A stretch of 64,000 nucleotides of DNA from NCBI GenBank assembly GCA_965602225.1, contig CBFCYE010000001.1, positions 62,001 to 126,000 of the forward strand, in the 5' to 3' direction. Below the pieces are notes generated by a model. That model was not told where the DNA came from. It searched no databases and saw nothing but the letters and a program-made list of their open reading frames with translations. This DNA is from Tenderia sp965602225. Lineage in GTDB: Bacteria; Pseudomonadota; Gammaproteobacteria; Tenderiales; Tenderiaceae. Positions 24,775-33,539 of this stretch are shown piece after piece (within the stretch, counting starts at the first letter, position 1; the number at the start of each line of letters is the position of its first letter). A program made the translations under genes and the position numbers.

Positions 24775-26745
24775 ATGAAAAGCCTGTGGGACGATAACGA
24801 AGCCAAACAATATCAAGGTGATCTGGGCCTGCGGGTCTACACCTCCCGCCTACTAGGTCGTGACACCTCGCTGGTATTACATGGCGGTGGCAACACCTCG
24901 GTCAAGGTAACTGAAAAGAATATCGTCGGTGAAGAGCAACAGCTGCTGTGCGTTAAGGGCAGTGGCTGGGATCTGGAGACCATCGACACCCCCGGATTTC
25001 CTGCCGTTAATCTAGACTACCTGATTAAGCTGGCCCGGCTGGAATCCCTCAGCGACCCGCAGATGGTCAACGAGCTGCGTACCCACATGACTGACGCATC
25101 TGCACCCACGCCATCAGTTGAGGCCATCCTCCACGCCACCCTGCCCTACAAGTTTGTTGATCACACCCATGCCGATGCGGTGGTGACCATTACCAACACC
25201 CCCGGTGGTCTGGAAAAGATAAAAGCCATCTATGGCGACACGGTGGTCTACGTGCCCTACATCATGCCCGGCTTTGATCTGGCCCGTCTTTGCGCTATCG
25301 AGTTTGAAAAACAGCGCAATGACAACACCATCGGCATGGTGCTGATGAACCACGGCATCTTCTCCTTTGCCGATGATGCCAAGCAGTCTTATGAGCGCAT
25401 GATCACACTGGTGGGCATGGCTGAGGATTACATCAAGGCACAACGTGCCTGGGACCTGAACTACGACAGTGCCGCCAAAGATGATTGTGATGCTGTTGCC
25501 TTGGCCGAACTGCGCCTGAATGTCTCAAAGGCCGGTGGCTTTCCGGTGGTACTGCGCAGTCAGCGTGATGAAAAGGCGATGAGTTTTTGTAATCGCAGCG
25601 ATGTAGGCAAGATTTCACAACAAGGCCCAGCCACACCGGATCATGTTATCCGCTCCAAGCGCCTGCCCATGATAGCGCGTGATGTTGAGACCTATACAAA
25701 CGCATACAAGAGCTACTTTGATACGCAATCCGCCAATGCCCGCGAGCCCAAGACCATGCTCGACACTGCCCCGCGCGTGATTCTGGATAAAGAGCTGGGC
25801 ATGATTACCGCCGGCAAGAGCGCCAAAGAGGCCAACATCATCGCCGACATCTATGACCACACGATGGACATCATCGCCCGCGCTGAGTTGATGGGCGGTT
25901 GGCAGGCACTGTCGGCCCAGGATGTCTTCGACATGGAGTACTGGGATCTGGAACAGGCCAAACTACGCAAGGGTGGTAAACCGCCGGCATTCCAGGGTGA
26001 GATCGCCCTGATCACCGGCGCCGCCTCAGGCATTGGCAAGGCCTGCGTTGAATCCATGTTGGCCCGAGGCGCGGCGGTCATTGCGCTGGATATCAATCCT
26101 GTTGTAGAAACCCTCTTCAACCGTGCCGACGTGCTTGGCATTAGCTGTGATGTCGCCAACGACGTTCAGCTGATCAATGCCATCAAACAAGGTGCGGCCC
26201 ACTTTGGTGGCATCGACATGCTGGTCTTGAATGCCGGCATCTTCCCCGGTGGTTGTCGCATCGACAGCCTCAGTTCTGAAGAGTGGCGCAAGGTGATGAA
26301 CATCAACCTCGATGCCAATCTGATACTGCTGCGCGAGGCCTATCCGTTCCTAAAGCTAGCGCCGAATGGTGGCCGCGTTGTAGCCATGGGTTCAAAGAAC
26401 TTTCTCGCCCCTGGCCCCGGTGCCATCGCCTACTCGGCATCAAAGGCGGCACTGACGCAGATGACCCGCGTTGCAGCACTGGAATGGGGCGGTGAAAATA
26501 TTCGCATCAACACCCTCCACCCGGACTGCGTCTTTGACACCGGCATCTGGACCGACGAGGTACTGGCAGCACGTGCCAAGCACTACGGCCTGACGGTGGA
26601 TGAATACAAACGCAAAAACATTTTGAAGATCGAAGTCACCAGTCATGATGTCGCCGAACTGACGGCTGAGTTGTGCGGGCCGTTGTTTGCCAAAACCACC
26701 GCGGCGCAGCTACCTATCGACGGTGGCAACGATAGAGTAATCTAA
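24775..26745 (+). CDS. Bifunctional class II aldolase / short-chain dehydrogenase fusion
   Basis: 656 residues. Residues ~1-395 are a class II aldolase/adducin domain (HGGGNTSVK, zinc ligands in DHTHADAV and MNHGIFSF). Residues ~405-656 are an SDR domain: nucleotide motif TGAASGIGKA near 413, LVLNAGIFPGG, catalytic YSASKAALT. The architecture matches RhaD-type fusions that split a sugar 1-phosphate into dihydroxyacetone phosphate and an aldehyde and then oxidise the aldehyde. No rhamnose isomerase or transporter is nearby, so the real substrate is open. Its last ~29 bp form the start of a duplicated segment (see repeats). Confidence 0.88.
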   Translation: MKSLWDDNEAKQYQGDLGLRVYTSRLLGRDTSLVLHGGGNTSVKVTEKNIVGEEQQLLCVKGSGWDLETIDTPGFPAVNLDYLIKLARLESLSDPQMVNELRTHMTDASAPTPSVEAILHATLPYKFVDHTHADAVVTITNTPGGLEKIKAIYGDTVVYVPYIMPGFDLARLCAIEFEKQRNDNTIGMVLMNHGIFSFADDAKQSYERMITLVGMAEDYIKAQRAWDLNYDSAAKDDCDAVALAELRLNVSKAGGFPVVLRSQRDEKAMSFCNRSDVGKISQQGPATPDHVIRSKRLPMIARDVETYTNAYKSYFDTQSANAREPKTMLDTAPRVILDKELGMITAGKSAKEANIIADIYDHTMDIIARAELMGGWQALSAQDVFDMEYWDLEQAKLRKGGKPPAFQGEIALITGAASGIGKACVESMLARGAAVIALDINPVVETLFNRADVLGISCDVANDVQLINAIKQGAAHFGGIDMLVLNAGIFPGGCRIDSLSSEEWRKVMNINLDANLILLREAYPFLKLAPNGGRVVAMGSKNFLAPGPGAIAYSASKAALTQMTRVAALEWGGENIRINTLHPDCVFDTGIWTDEVLAARAKHYGLTVDEYKRKNILKIEVTSHDVAELTAELCGPLFAKTTAAQLPIDGGNDRVI

Positions 26746-26839
26746 ACCAAAACCGTAGGGCGGGTCTCACGCGCCAAAAGCAATTAAAATCACCACAACA
26801 AATCAGAACGTTTTTTCGGCGGGTAGAACCCGCCCTACA
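26717..26839 (+). repeat. Direct repeat copy 1 with GTAGGGCGGG palindromic element
   Basis: 123 bp. It starts inside the aldolase/dehydrogenase gene, crosses its stop codon and contains an element beginning GTAGGGCGGGT and ending ACCCGCCCTAC, so its ends are inverted repeats. Copy 2 at 27065 matches along the whole length with roughly 15 differences, including the piece of gene end. Confidence 0.85.
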
Positions 26840-26854
26840 GCGAGGACAAAGACA

Positions 26855-27061
26855 ATGAATCTAAATAAAGTTCTATTGATACTGACATTTGTCATCGTCA
26901 GCGGCTGTTCCGATAGTGTTGATAAGGCCGCCAATGAGCCGAAGGGAGATCATGTTTTTAAAACACAAACTGACGCCCTGGACAAAGCCAAACAAGCAGA
27001 AAAGATAATTATGGATGCCGCAGCACAACAGCAACGCAATATTGAAGAACAAAGCCATTAA
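26855..27061 (+). CDS. Small predicted lipoprotein
   Basis: 68 residues. Signal peptide with lipobox VSGC (lipidated Cys at residue 18: ILTFVIVSGC), then a short polar, Lys/Gln/Glu-rich helix-forming tail (TDALDKAKQAEKIIMDAAAQ). The ATG is preceded by GAGGACAAAGACA. The residue after Cys is Ser, favouring outer-membrane sorting. The gene lies exactly between two copies of a ~123-bp repeat. The family was not recognised; it resembles generic small entericidin- or Lpp-like proteins only in layout. Confidence 0.7.
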   Translation: MNLNKVLLILTFVIVSGCSDSVDKAANEPKGDHVFKTQTDALDKAKQAEKIIMDAAAQQQRNIEEQSH

Positions 27062-27064
27062 CAG

Positions 27065-27188
27065 TCGACAGCGGCAACGATAGAATAATCGAAACCAAAA
27101 CCGTAGGGCGGGTCCCACCCGCCAGAAGCAGTTAAAATCATCAGCAACAAATCAGAAAGTTTTTTCGGTGGGTGGGACCCGCCCTACA
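27065..27188 (+). repeat. Direct repeat copy 2 with GTAGGGCGGG palindromic element
   Basis: 124 bp, same orientation as copy 1 at 26717. It carries a relic of the last ~29 bp of the aldolase/dehydrogenase gene (GGCAACGATAG...TAATC) outside any gene, then the palindromic element with ends GTAGGGCGGGTCCCACC and GGTGGGACCCGCCCTAC. In this copy the inverted ends match each other better than in copy 1. It ends 30 bp before ettA and may contribute its leader. Confidence 0.85.
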
Positions 27189-27218
27189 TAACAGTTACAA
27201 AAATGGATCTATAAAATT

Positions 27219-28889
<1,671 letters not shown>

Positions 28890-28908
28890 CGTTTCATGCC
28901 GTAAAAAA

Positions 28909-28946
28909 CAAAACCTCTTCAGTGTCATGCTGAAGGGGTTTTTTAT
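28909..28946 (+). terminator. Intrinsic terminator of ettA
   Basis: AAACCTCTTCAG, loop, CTGAAGGGGTTTTTTAT: a long stem with a T-run ~20 bp past the ettA stop. Confidence 0.88.
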
Positions 28947-29054
28947 TGTCTGCTAGATGGGCGATATACCCACATTGGGGTAATTGCCTCTTTCAATATC
29001 AATATCGCAGCAAACAACAAAAGCTATACAGAGCATAGAAACCGCTCTAACGGA

Positions 29055-29081
29055 TTGATTTATCCAAGATAGATAAATCAA
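29055..29081. repeat. Perfect 10-bp inverted repeat left of cassette array
   Basis: TTGATTTATC, seven bases, GATAAATCAA. It is part of the ~240-bp gene-free, AT-rich stretch between the ettA terminator and the first cassette; apart from this and the next inverted repeat I see no gene there. Confidence 0.6.
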
Positions 29082-29138
29082 AAAGCAGTGGCTTGGTAAA
29101 GACCGGCTAAAAAGGATATAAAGTAAGCATGGAGAAAT

Positions 29139-29176
29139 ACCCCAAAGTGGGGTGTTTAATTACCCCACTTTGGGGT
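29139..29176. repeat. Perfect 15-bp inverted repeat at left edge of cassette array
   Basis: ACCCCAAAGTGGGGT, eight bases, ACCCCACTTTGGGGT. Each arm is itself nearly palindromic, so the strand could fold as one long hairpin or as two small ones. It ends 9 bp before the first cassette core (GTTATGT at 29186). It is not a standard attI or attC, and its role is unknown. Confidence 0.7.
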
Positions 29177-29248
29177 CTACTCACTGTTATGTGGCAATGA
29201 TGGGCGGCCTTAGCGACTATTTAATTCATTAATAGCCTTGAGGCTTGG

Positions 29249-30838
29249 TTGAGTTGTAAATGGGTAGACTATATGGGTTATGTATCAAATAACTGTAAAG
29301 TATCATCCAAAATCATAATAAGCATATCGCTTATCCTGTGGTTTCTCTCTTTATCTCTTACGGGGATTAGCACTTATTCTGATAGTGCTCAACTCTCTGG
29401 GTTGGACATACTATTAATGGGGTGGTTATCTCCGCTGGTTTTTAACTTTGCTTGGTTTGCCAATGTTTTTTATATGTATGGGGTCTTATCCATAGTCAAG
29501 GGTAAATTAGTACGCATCTCACCAATACTAGCGGTAGTTCTTTCACTTGATACATTTAGATATAGCCAGCATTTACTGAACGAAGGAGGTGCAACTACGC
29601 CTGTATATGGTTATGGTTGGGGCGCGTTTATATGGCTTATATCAATATATCTTCTTCTAATAGCTGCCGGAACTCGTCAGGCAGAGTCGGCAACTAGCAA
29701 CAGAAGCCATTTCAAAGCACAAGGAATGAGGGTGCTTGGTATAGTGCTTATTGCAATTACAGCTATAGGTACAGTGTCTCTTTCTTTGAATGACAAAGCG
29801 AATGCGAATAAAGAGGAATTAACACGTCTTTCTGAGGTAGCTTTCAAAAGAGGTGATGTGTGTTCTGTTGAACCCCCAAGTATGATAGAGCCTATCAAGG
29901 AGTTTTCTGGCCCCCTGGAGATCAGGATTAGTGAGAATTCACTTCATGCAAATTATCCATTCATTCAAATAAAGACGTTATTGAGTTGGGGGATACCTAG
30001 TATTAGGATAAATAAACAAGACTACTATCTAAATAAAAATAAACTTATTTCAAGTCCATCAAGTGGAGGAGCACAAGCTCTTCTAGAAGTTATCGAAATA
30101 TATGGGGAAAGCATACAAGCGCGTTTGACTGAAGTTAAAGCAAATAGAATTGTTTTTGACTTCACATGGAAACGACAGGATTATCCTGTTAACACTAATA
30201 TTTACTGCCCAGGTTATTCTTCATTCCCTCAGCTAGATGAACTTCCTCGGAGTCTTCTTGTTAAGGCATTAGATATCATGAAAACAAAAATAGATGAGGA
30301 AAGTACAGCTAATGTAAGAATTAAGAAAAATAGGATCGTGAATGGGGTAATTGTAAATCGTGCATCAGGAGGGCTCACAAGGAAAATGAGAGATGAGCTT
30401 TGGAAAAAAACAGCAACGGATAAATCAAATCAGTATCACCATATATTTAATATTAATTGCCCAGATAATATAGGGTGGGATGGCACAGGCTATGACGCAT
30501 CAACAAATACAGGATGGCCATATAAGATTGATGGTGATGTATATTATCTCGGGACTCGAACTACTTACCGTTCAACCTGTGAAGAAGATGCAGTTTATAT
30601 CTATTCCATGCATCCCACTAGAAATGACTATCGAATAAATATTAAGAAACGAAGTAAAATAGGTTTTGTAGATGTTTGGGCAGGAATTATTATTGTTAAA
30701 GGAATTACCACTTCAAACAAGCATGCATTCTATATCGAGTCAGTGAAGGATAATGAAGAGCGCGCTCTAGTTGAATTGGTTGATAATAAAAATGGCGATA
30801 TATTATTTATAGAGTTTCCACTAGGAAAGATGAAGTAA
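29249..30838 (+). CDS. Cassette 1: large membrane-anchored protein of unknown function
   Basis: 529 residues from a TTG start; Met9 (ATG at 29273) is an equally possible start, and neither has a strong ribosome site. The first ~180 residues hold about five hydrophobic segments (near 20-41, 50-82, 90-104, 124-142 and 160-178). The remaining ~350 residues are soluble and predicted outside the membrane core, with Cys pairs (CSVEPPS, IYCPGYS, INCPDN, STCEED) that might form disulfides if periplasmic. No family was recognised. The gene fills a ~1.8-kb cassette, large for an integron. Confidence 0.75.
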   Translation: MSCKWVDYMGYVSNNCKVSSKIIISISLILWFLSLSLTGISTYSDSAQLSGLDILLMGWLSPLVFNFAWFANVFYMYGVLSIVKGKLVRISPILAVVLSLDTFRYSQHLLNEGGATTPVYGYGWGAFIWLISIYLLLIAAGTRQAESATSNRSHFKAQGMRVLGIVLIAITAIGTVSLSLNDKANANKEELTRLSEVAFKRGDVCSVEPPSMIEPIKEFSGPLEIRISENSLHANYPFIQIKTLLSWGIPSIRINKQDYYLNKNKLISSPSSGGAQALLEVIEIYGESIQARLTEVKANRIVFDFTWKRQDYPVNTNIYCPGYSSFPQLDELPRSLLVKALDIMKTKIDEESTANVRIKKNRIVNGVIVNRASGGLTRKMRDELWKKTATDKSNQYHHIFNINCPDNIGWDGTGYDASTNTGWPYKIDGDVYYLGTRTTYRSTCEEDAVYIYSMHPTRNDYRINIKKRSKIGFVDVWAGIIIVKGITTSNKHAFYIESVKDNEERALVELVDNKNGDILFIEFPLGKMK

Positions 30839-30903
30839 TAGGTTTAATAAAGTGGATTTGGTTTTTTTAGAGTGTTTAGCACTGAAATTAGTAGTGGTAA
30901 GTT

Positions 30904-31011
30904 GCCACATAACAAAAGGCTTCAAGGGACTTACCTCCGCGGTGCTTTTTTGTGCTTGAATAGCACAAAACAATCCCCACTCCGGTAAGCCCCTGAGCCT
31001 AAGCGTTAGAT
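30904..31011 (+). repeat. attC site 1
   Basis: R'' box GCCACATAAC at 30904-30913 and R' core GTTAGAT at 31005-31011. Internal arms GGGACTTACC and GGTAAGCCCC pair imperfectly, and the tip GTGCT-TGAAT-AGCAC forms the variable terminal hairpin. About 105 bp, normal size. Confidence 0.88.
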
Positions 31012-31034
31012 GCAGATAATAGGTTTATTGAATA

Positions 31035-31316
31035 ATGTTTAAGAAAGTGGCCAATTACAGAAATCCAATAATTGCGCTTCTGGCCAGCTCGATATTATTG
31101 AGCATTATATTTCTTTCTACATCTCAAAAACATTACAACCAAATTGATGTTGAATATTTTATTTATGCATTGCCAAAAATAATAGCAATATCCGTAATCC
31201 CATCACTTGTTGCTTGGTTGGCAAAGTCAAACAAATGGTATTTTTCTGCTTTTATTGGTTGTGTAGTAGGCTTATTAAGTGCGGTAGCATATGTTCAATT
31301 TATTAAAAGCATCTAA
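31035..31316 (+). CDS. Cassette 2: small three-helix membrane protein
   Basis: 93 residues with three hydrophobic segments (about 11-28, 42-62 and 67-88) joined by short polar loops; N-terminus MFKKVANYRN is positively charged, favouring an inside N-terminus. No conserved motif recognised. Its stop codon lies within the R'' box of its own attC, so the cassette has almost no 3' spacer. It is 24 bp from the cassette's left core. Confidence 0.7.
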   Translation: MFKKVANYRNPIIALLASSILLSIIFLSTSQKHYNQIDVEYFIYALPKIIAISVIPSLVAWLAKSNKWYFSAFIGCVVGLLSAVAYVQFIKSI

Positions 31317-31354
31317 CAAACGCGGTAAGCGGACAGGTTTCCGCAACGTTAGAT
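31311..31354 (+). repeat. attC site 2 (very short)
   Basis: R'' ATCTAAC at 31311-31317 and R' GTTAGAT at 31348-31354, only 44 bp overall. Between them GCGG...CCGC can pair. This is shorter than the usual lower limit of about 55-60 bp for attC, so it may be a deletion derivative; the box complementarity is perfect. Confidence 0.8.
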
Positions 31355-31371
31355 GCAAATAGATCATCAAG

Positions 31372-31641
31372 ATGGAAGAAGTAATAAAGCTAATAATACT
31401 AAGTTCGTTTGTAGCATCATCCATATATATGATGGTTGCTACTGCAAGGGCATACAGAAATCGAAAAGATAAAAGTTTTTTCGGTGGTGCGATGATTTTG
31501 AATGGCTGGTGGGTAATTTATCCTTACGGAAGTAGCGGAATAAATGAAGAAAACCATAAGATAGTATTTCATGGGCGGGTTGCATATTTATGCTTTTATT
31601 CCGCATGTTTGCTTATGTACTTGGTAATAATAAAGCAATAA
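31372..31641 (+). CDS. Cassette 3: small two-helix membrane protein
   Basis: 89 residues. An N-terminal hydrophobic helix (about 6-24), a basic loop (ARAYRNRKDKSFFGG), a Trp/Tyr-rich stretch (LNGWWVIYPYGSSG) and a C-terminal helix (about 70-87). No family recognised. The 5' spacer from the cassette core is 18 bp, with AAGATGGAAG around the start. Alone in its cassette. Confidence 0.68.
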   Translation: MEEVIKLIILSSFVASSIYMMVATARAYRNRKDKSFFGGAMILNGWWVIYPYGSSGINEENHKIVFHGRVAYLCFYSACLLMYLVIIKQ

Positions 31642-31666
31642 AAACAATTCATGAGAGAAACACTGC

Positions 31667-31772
31667 ATCTAACAAACGCAATTAACTCGGACAATTTTCC
31701 GCGGCGTTCGTTTGTGCCGAATGGCACAAGCCTCACCCCGCTCCAAATTTCCGGTTATTGCGGACGTTATGT
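31667..31772 (+). repeat. attC site 3
   Basis: R'' ATCTAAC at 31667-31673, R' GTTATGT at 31766-31772, ~106 bp. Inner parts GGACAATTTTCCG and CCAAATTTCCGG give partial pairing, and TTGTGCCGAATGGCACAA forms the terminal hairpin (TTGTGCC...GGCACAA). This terminal structure is similar to that of attC site 5. Confidence 0.88.
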
Positions 31773-31799
31773 GCGTGATCAGAGTTATAGGGAAAATAT

Positions 31800-32225
31800 A
31801 TGAGTGATCTACAACAGGGAAACGCAAAATGCTTGTGCGGTGCCGTAAAAATTAAGGCTTTGAGTGTTAATCCAAAAATCACAGCTTGTCATTGTGGAAT
31901 GTGCAGAAAATGGAGTGGCGGTCCGGCTCTAGCATTACAATGTGGAACAAACGTGGAAATTGAAGGAATTAAAAATGTAAAGGTGTTTGATTCCTCTGAG
32001 TGGGCCGAAAGAGGTTTCTGTGGAAATTGTGGAACTCATCTTTTTTATAGAATTAAGGGAACTGGCGAATATAGCATTCCAGCAGGATTCTTTCCTGAAT
32101 TAAAAGATTTAGAAATTGAAGTGCAGTATTTCATTGACAAAAAACCAAGCTATTACTGTTTCGCAAACAAAACTAAAGAATTAACGGAAAAAGAAGTCTT
32201 TGCTTTGTATGCGCCAGAGGGATAA
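31800..32225 (+). CDS. Cassette 4: GFA-family (glutathione-dependent formaldehyde-activating-like) protein
   Basis: 141 residues. Zinc-binding cysteines typical of the GFA/Mss4-like fold: CLCGAVKI, CHCGMCRKWSGG and CGNCGTHLFY. The family binds zinc and in one studied member promotes S-hydroxymethylglutathione formation; most members have unknown substrates, and GFA proteins are common integron cargo. AGGGA precedes the ATG. Full length for the family, so probably functional. Confidence 0.88.
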   Translation: MSDLQQGNAKCLCGAVKIKALSVNPKITACHCGMCRKWSGGPALALQCGTNVEIEGIKNVKVFDSSEWAERGFCGNCGTHLFYRIKGTGEYSIPAGFFPELKDLEIEVQYFIDKKPSYYCFANKTKELTEKEVFALYAPEG

Positions 32226-32252
32226 ACAGGAAGGCTTGTTAGTAAATATTGC

Positions 32253-32333
32253 ACATAACAAGGAAAATCAACCTGACCTATTTTTCGTTCGCTGTGCTCA
32301 CAAAAAATGGTCAGGTTATTTGCAACGTTAGGT
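32253..32333 (+). repeat. attC site 4
   Basis: R'' ACATAAC at 32253-32259, R' GTTAGGT at 32327-32333, 81 bp. The inner arms AACCTGACC and GGTCAGGTT pair perfectly over nine bases, the clearest stem in the array. Confidence 0.9.
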
Positions 32334-32347
32334 GTTTAAGGGGTGTC

Positions 32348-32968
32348 ATGAGAAGCGCAGTTGTCATCGTAATGATTTTTCTGCTATTTGGGTGTGCAAG
32401 TTATAGCATTCCAAAGGACGACTATTCATTCATAGAAAAAGAATTGGATAAAAACCAGAAAGAATGCGCTAACGTAATGGTGACATCTGCAGATTGGGGG
32501 AGCGAGCGTGGGAGACAATATTTATCCTACCTGAAAGAGCAATTTATAAGAGATATAAAACGTATTCCTGGAATCAACTATGTTGAAAGAACCTCAGATG
32601 CAGAAAATATATTTCGCATTGAGGTAGAAGCTACACCTTTGGAAACCTTTGAACCTGATCCTCTAGCAGGATTATATATGTGGCTTGCAATATACCAATA
32701 TAGTGCTGAGCATGTGCCTAGTAACCAAAGCGGCTATTTAGGTTATAGATTTTCAATATATAACCCCTATTTAGAAACAAAAAGTCTTGTTAATGCAACG
32801 TACACAACATCTAGCTGGAGTGGCGTATTTGCTCCTATTGTCTCGCTGACTTCTGGCCAAACAACTTCATTTGAAGAGGCCGCAGCTAAGAATAAGCAGA
32901 AAGTGATGCATGATCTTTATGAGGGACTTAAAAAGGAAGGGGTTTTCGTTGATTGCGACAACACCTAA
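32348..32968 (+). CDS. Cassette 5: predicted lipoprotein of unknown function
   Basis: 206 residues. Signal peptide MRSAVVIVMIFLLFGC with a lipobox-like LFGC (Cys16) followed by Ala-Ser, so outer-membrane sorting is expected. The mature part looks like an Alpha/beta secretion-type protein: NVMVTSADWGSERGRQYL, then FRIEVEATPLETF, LGYRFSIYNPYLETKSLV, and a Lys-rich helix at the end. No family named. The start at 32348 (AAGGGG upstream, right after the cassette core) is chosen over a longer frame that would run through attC site 4. Stop lies in its own R'' box. Confidence 0.75.
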   Translation: MRSAVVIVMIFLLFGCASYSIPKDDYSFIEKELDKNQKECANVMVTSADWGSERGRQYLSYLKEQFIRDIKRIPGINYVERTSDAENIFRIEVEATPLETFEPDPLAGLYMWLAIYQYSAEHVPSNQSGYLGYRFSIYNPYLETKSLVNATYTTSSWSGVFAPIVSLTSGQTTSFEEAAAKNKQKVMHDLYEGLKKEGVFVDCDNT

Positions 32969-33067
32969 CAAACGCGGTCAAGCGGAGAAATTTCCGCGTT
33001 GCTTATTTGTGGCAAATGCCACAAGCCTCGCAATGCTCCAATTTCCCACTTACCGTAAACGTTAGGC
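32963..33067 (+). repeat. attC site 5
   Basis: R'' ACCTAAC at 32963-32969, R' GTTAGGC at 33061-33067, 105 bp. Tip hairpin TTGTGGC...GCCACAA. Arms AAGCGGAGAAATTTCC and CCAATTTCCCACTT give partial pairing with the bulges expected in attC. Confidence 0.88.
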
Positions 33068-33082
33068 ATAAAAAGAGACATC

Positions 33083-33472
33083 ATGAAATTTATTCGCTCA
33101 ATATGGACTGTTCTCACCAATGTGGTAGTGGTAGCACTAGCCATATTTCTTGGCATGTTAAGCATTGCATCAACTTCGTTTGAAATTATAGTTGTTAGTG
33201 GTATGGCTCTAATATATACAACTATTATTACTTATGGCTCAACAATGGTGCGCACGCAACTTGCGTGCTTAAATTCAACGACAAACCAATTTATTTATTT
33301 GGCCAAACTACACAACAACACTGAAAAGGCCGAAGAGATTCTAGAATTAGAAGCGGATGCAAAGGAAGATTGGAGTGAATTCCTTAATAAGAATTATATC
33401 TATTATATTAATATGTTTTTTACCTTCGTTATGTGGGTGATTGCGGTTGGCTCAATTGTAGTGAGCCTGTAA
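33083..33472 (+). CDS. Cassette 6: membrane protein with cytoplasmic-type loop
   Basis: 129 residues. Two adjacent N-terminal hydrophobic segments (about 8-30 and 33-52), a polar, acidic middle (KLHNNTEKAEEILELEADAKEDW), and a C-terminal hydrophobic segment (about 106-127). GAGACATC precedes the ATG, 16 bp from the cassette core. No family recognised. The layout, helices flanking a charged helical loop, recalls small membrane effectors, but that is only a resemblance. Confidence 0.7.
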   Translation: MKFIRSIWTVLTNVVVVALAIFLGMLSIASTSFEIIVVSGMALIYTTIITYGSTMVRTQLACLNSTTNQFIYLAKLHNNTEKAEEILELEADAKEDWSEFLNKNYIYYINMFFTFVMWVIAVGSIVVSL

Positions 33473-33473
33473 T

Positions 33474-33533
33474 GCCTAACAATGCGCAAACCTCCGCGGT
33501 GCTCCGGTTTGTCCCACAGCTTAAACGTTAGGA
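33474..33533 (+). repeat. attC site 6 (last in array)
   Basis: R'' GCCTAAC at 33474-33480 pairs with this cassette's own 5' core (GTTAGGC at 33061). The right core is GTTAGGA at 33527-33533, which departs from GTTRRRY at the final base. 60 bp. Inner arms GCAAACCTCCGCGGTGCTCCGGTTTG pair as CAAACC/GGTTTG. Beyond it no further cassette is found. Confidence 0.85.
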
Positions 33534-33539
33534 GCTCGA

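Larger units (their letters stand above)
29186..33533 (+). mobile_element. Array of six integron gene cassettes without integrase (CALIN)
   Basis: Seven core sites of the form GTTRRRY (or close) bound six cassettes, each with one gene on the plus strand. For every cassette the R'' box at the 3' end is complementary to the core at its own 5' end: GTTATGTGGC/GCCACATAAC, GTTAGATGC/GCATCTAAC (twice), GTTATGTGC/GCACATAAC, GTTAGGTGT/ACACCTAAC, GTTAGGCAT/ATGCCTAAC. This is required by cassette circularisation and would not occur by chance. No tyrosine-recombinase integrase lies in the window. Base composition is clearly richer in AT than the flanking ettA and fusA2 genes, and codon use differs. Confidence 0.92.

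Noticed and set aside
26717..27188. Possible CRISPR-like repeats
   Set aside because: Only two copies 350 bp apart with a gene between them; each is a long palindrome, not a short direct repeat with spacers.
29045..29192. A further attC (site 0) with R''-like CTCTAAC
   Set aside because: The first base of the box is wrong, the span would be ~148 bp, inner arms do not match attC form, and no upstream cassette gene exists.
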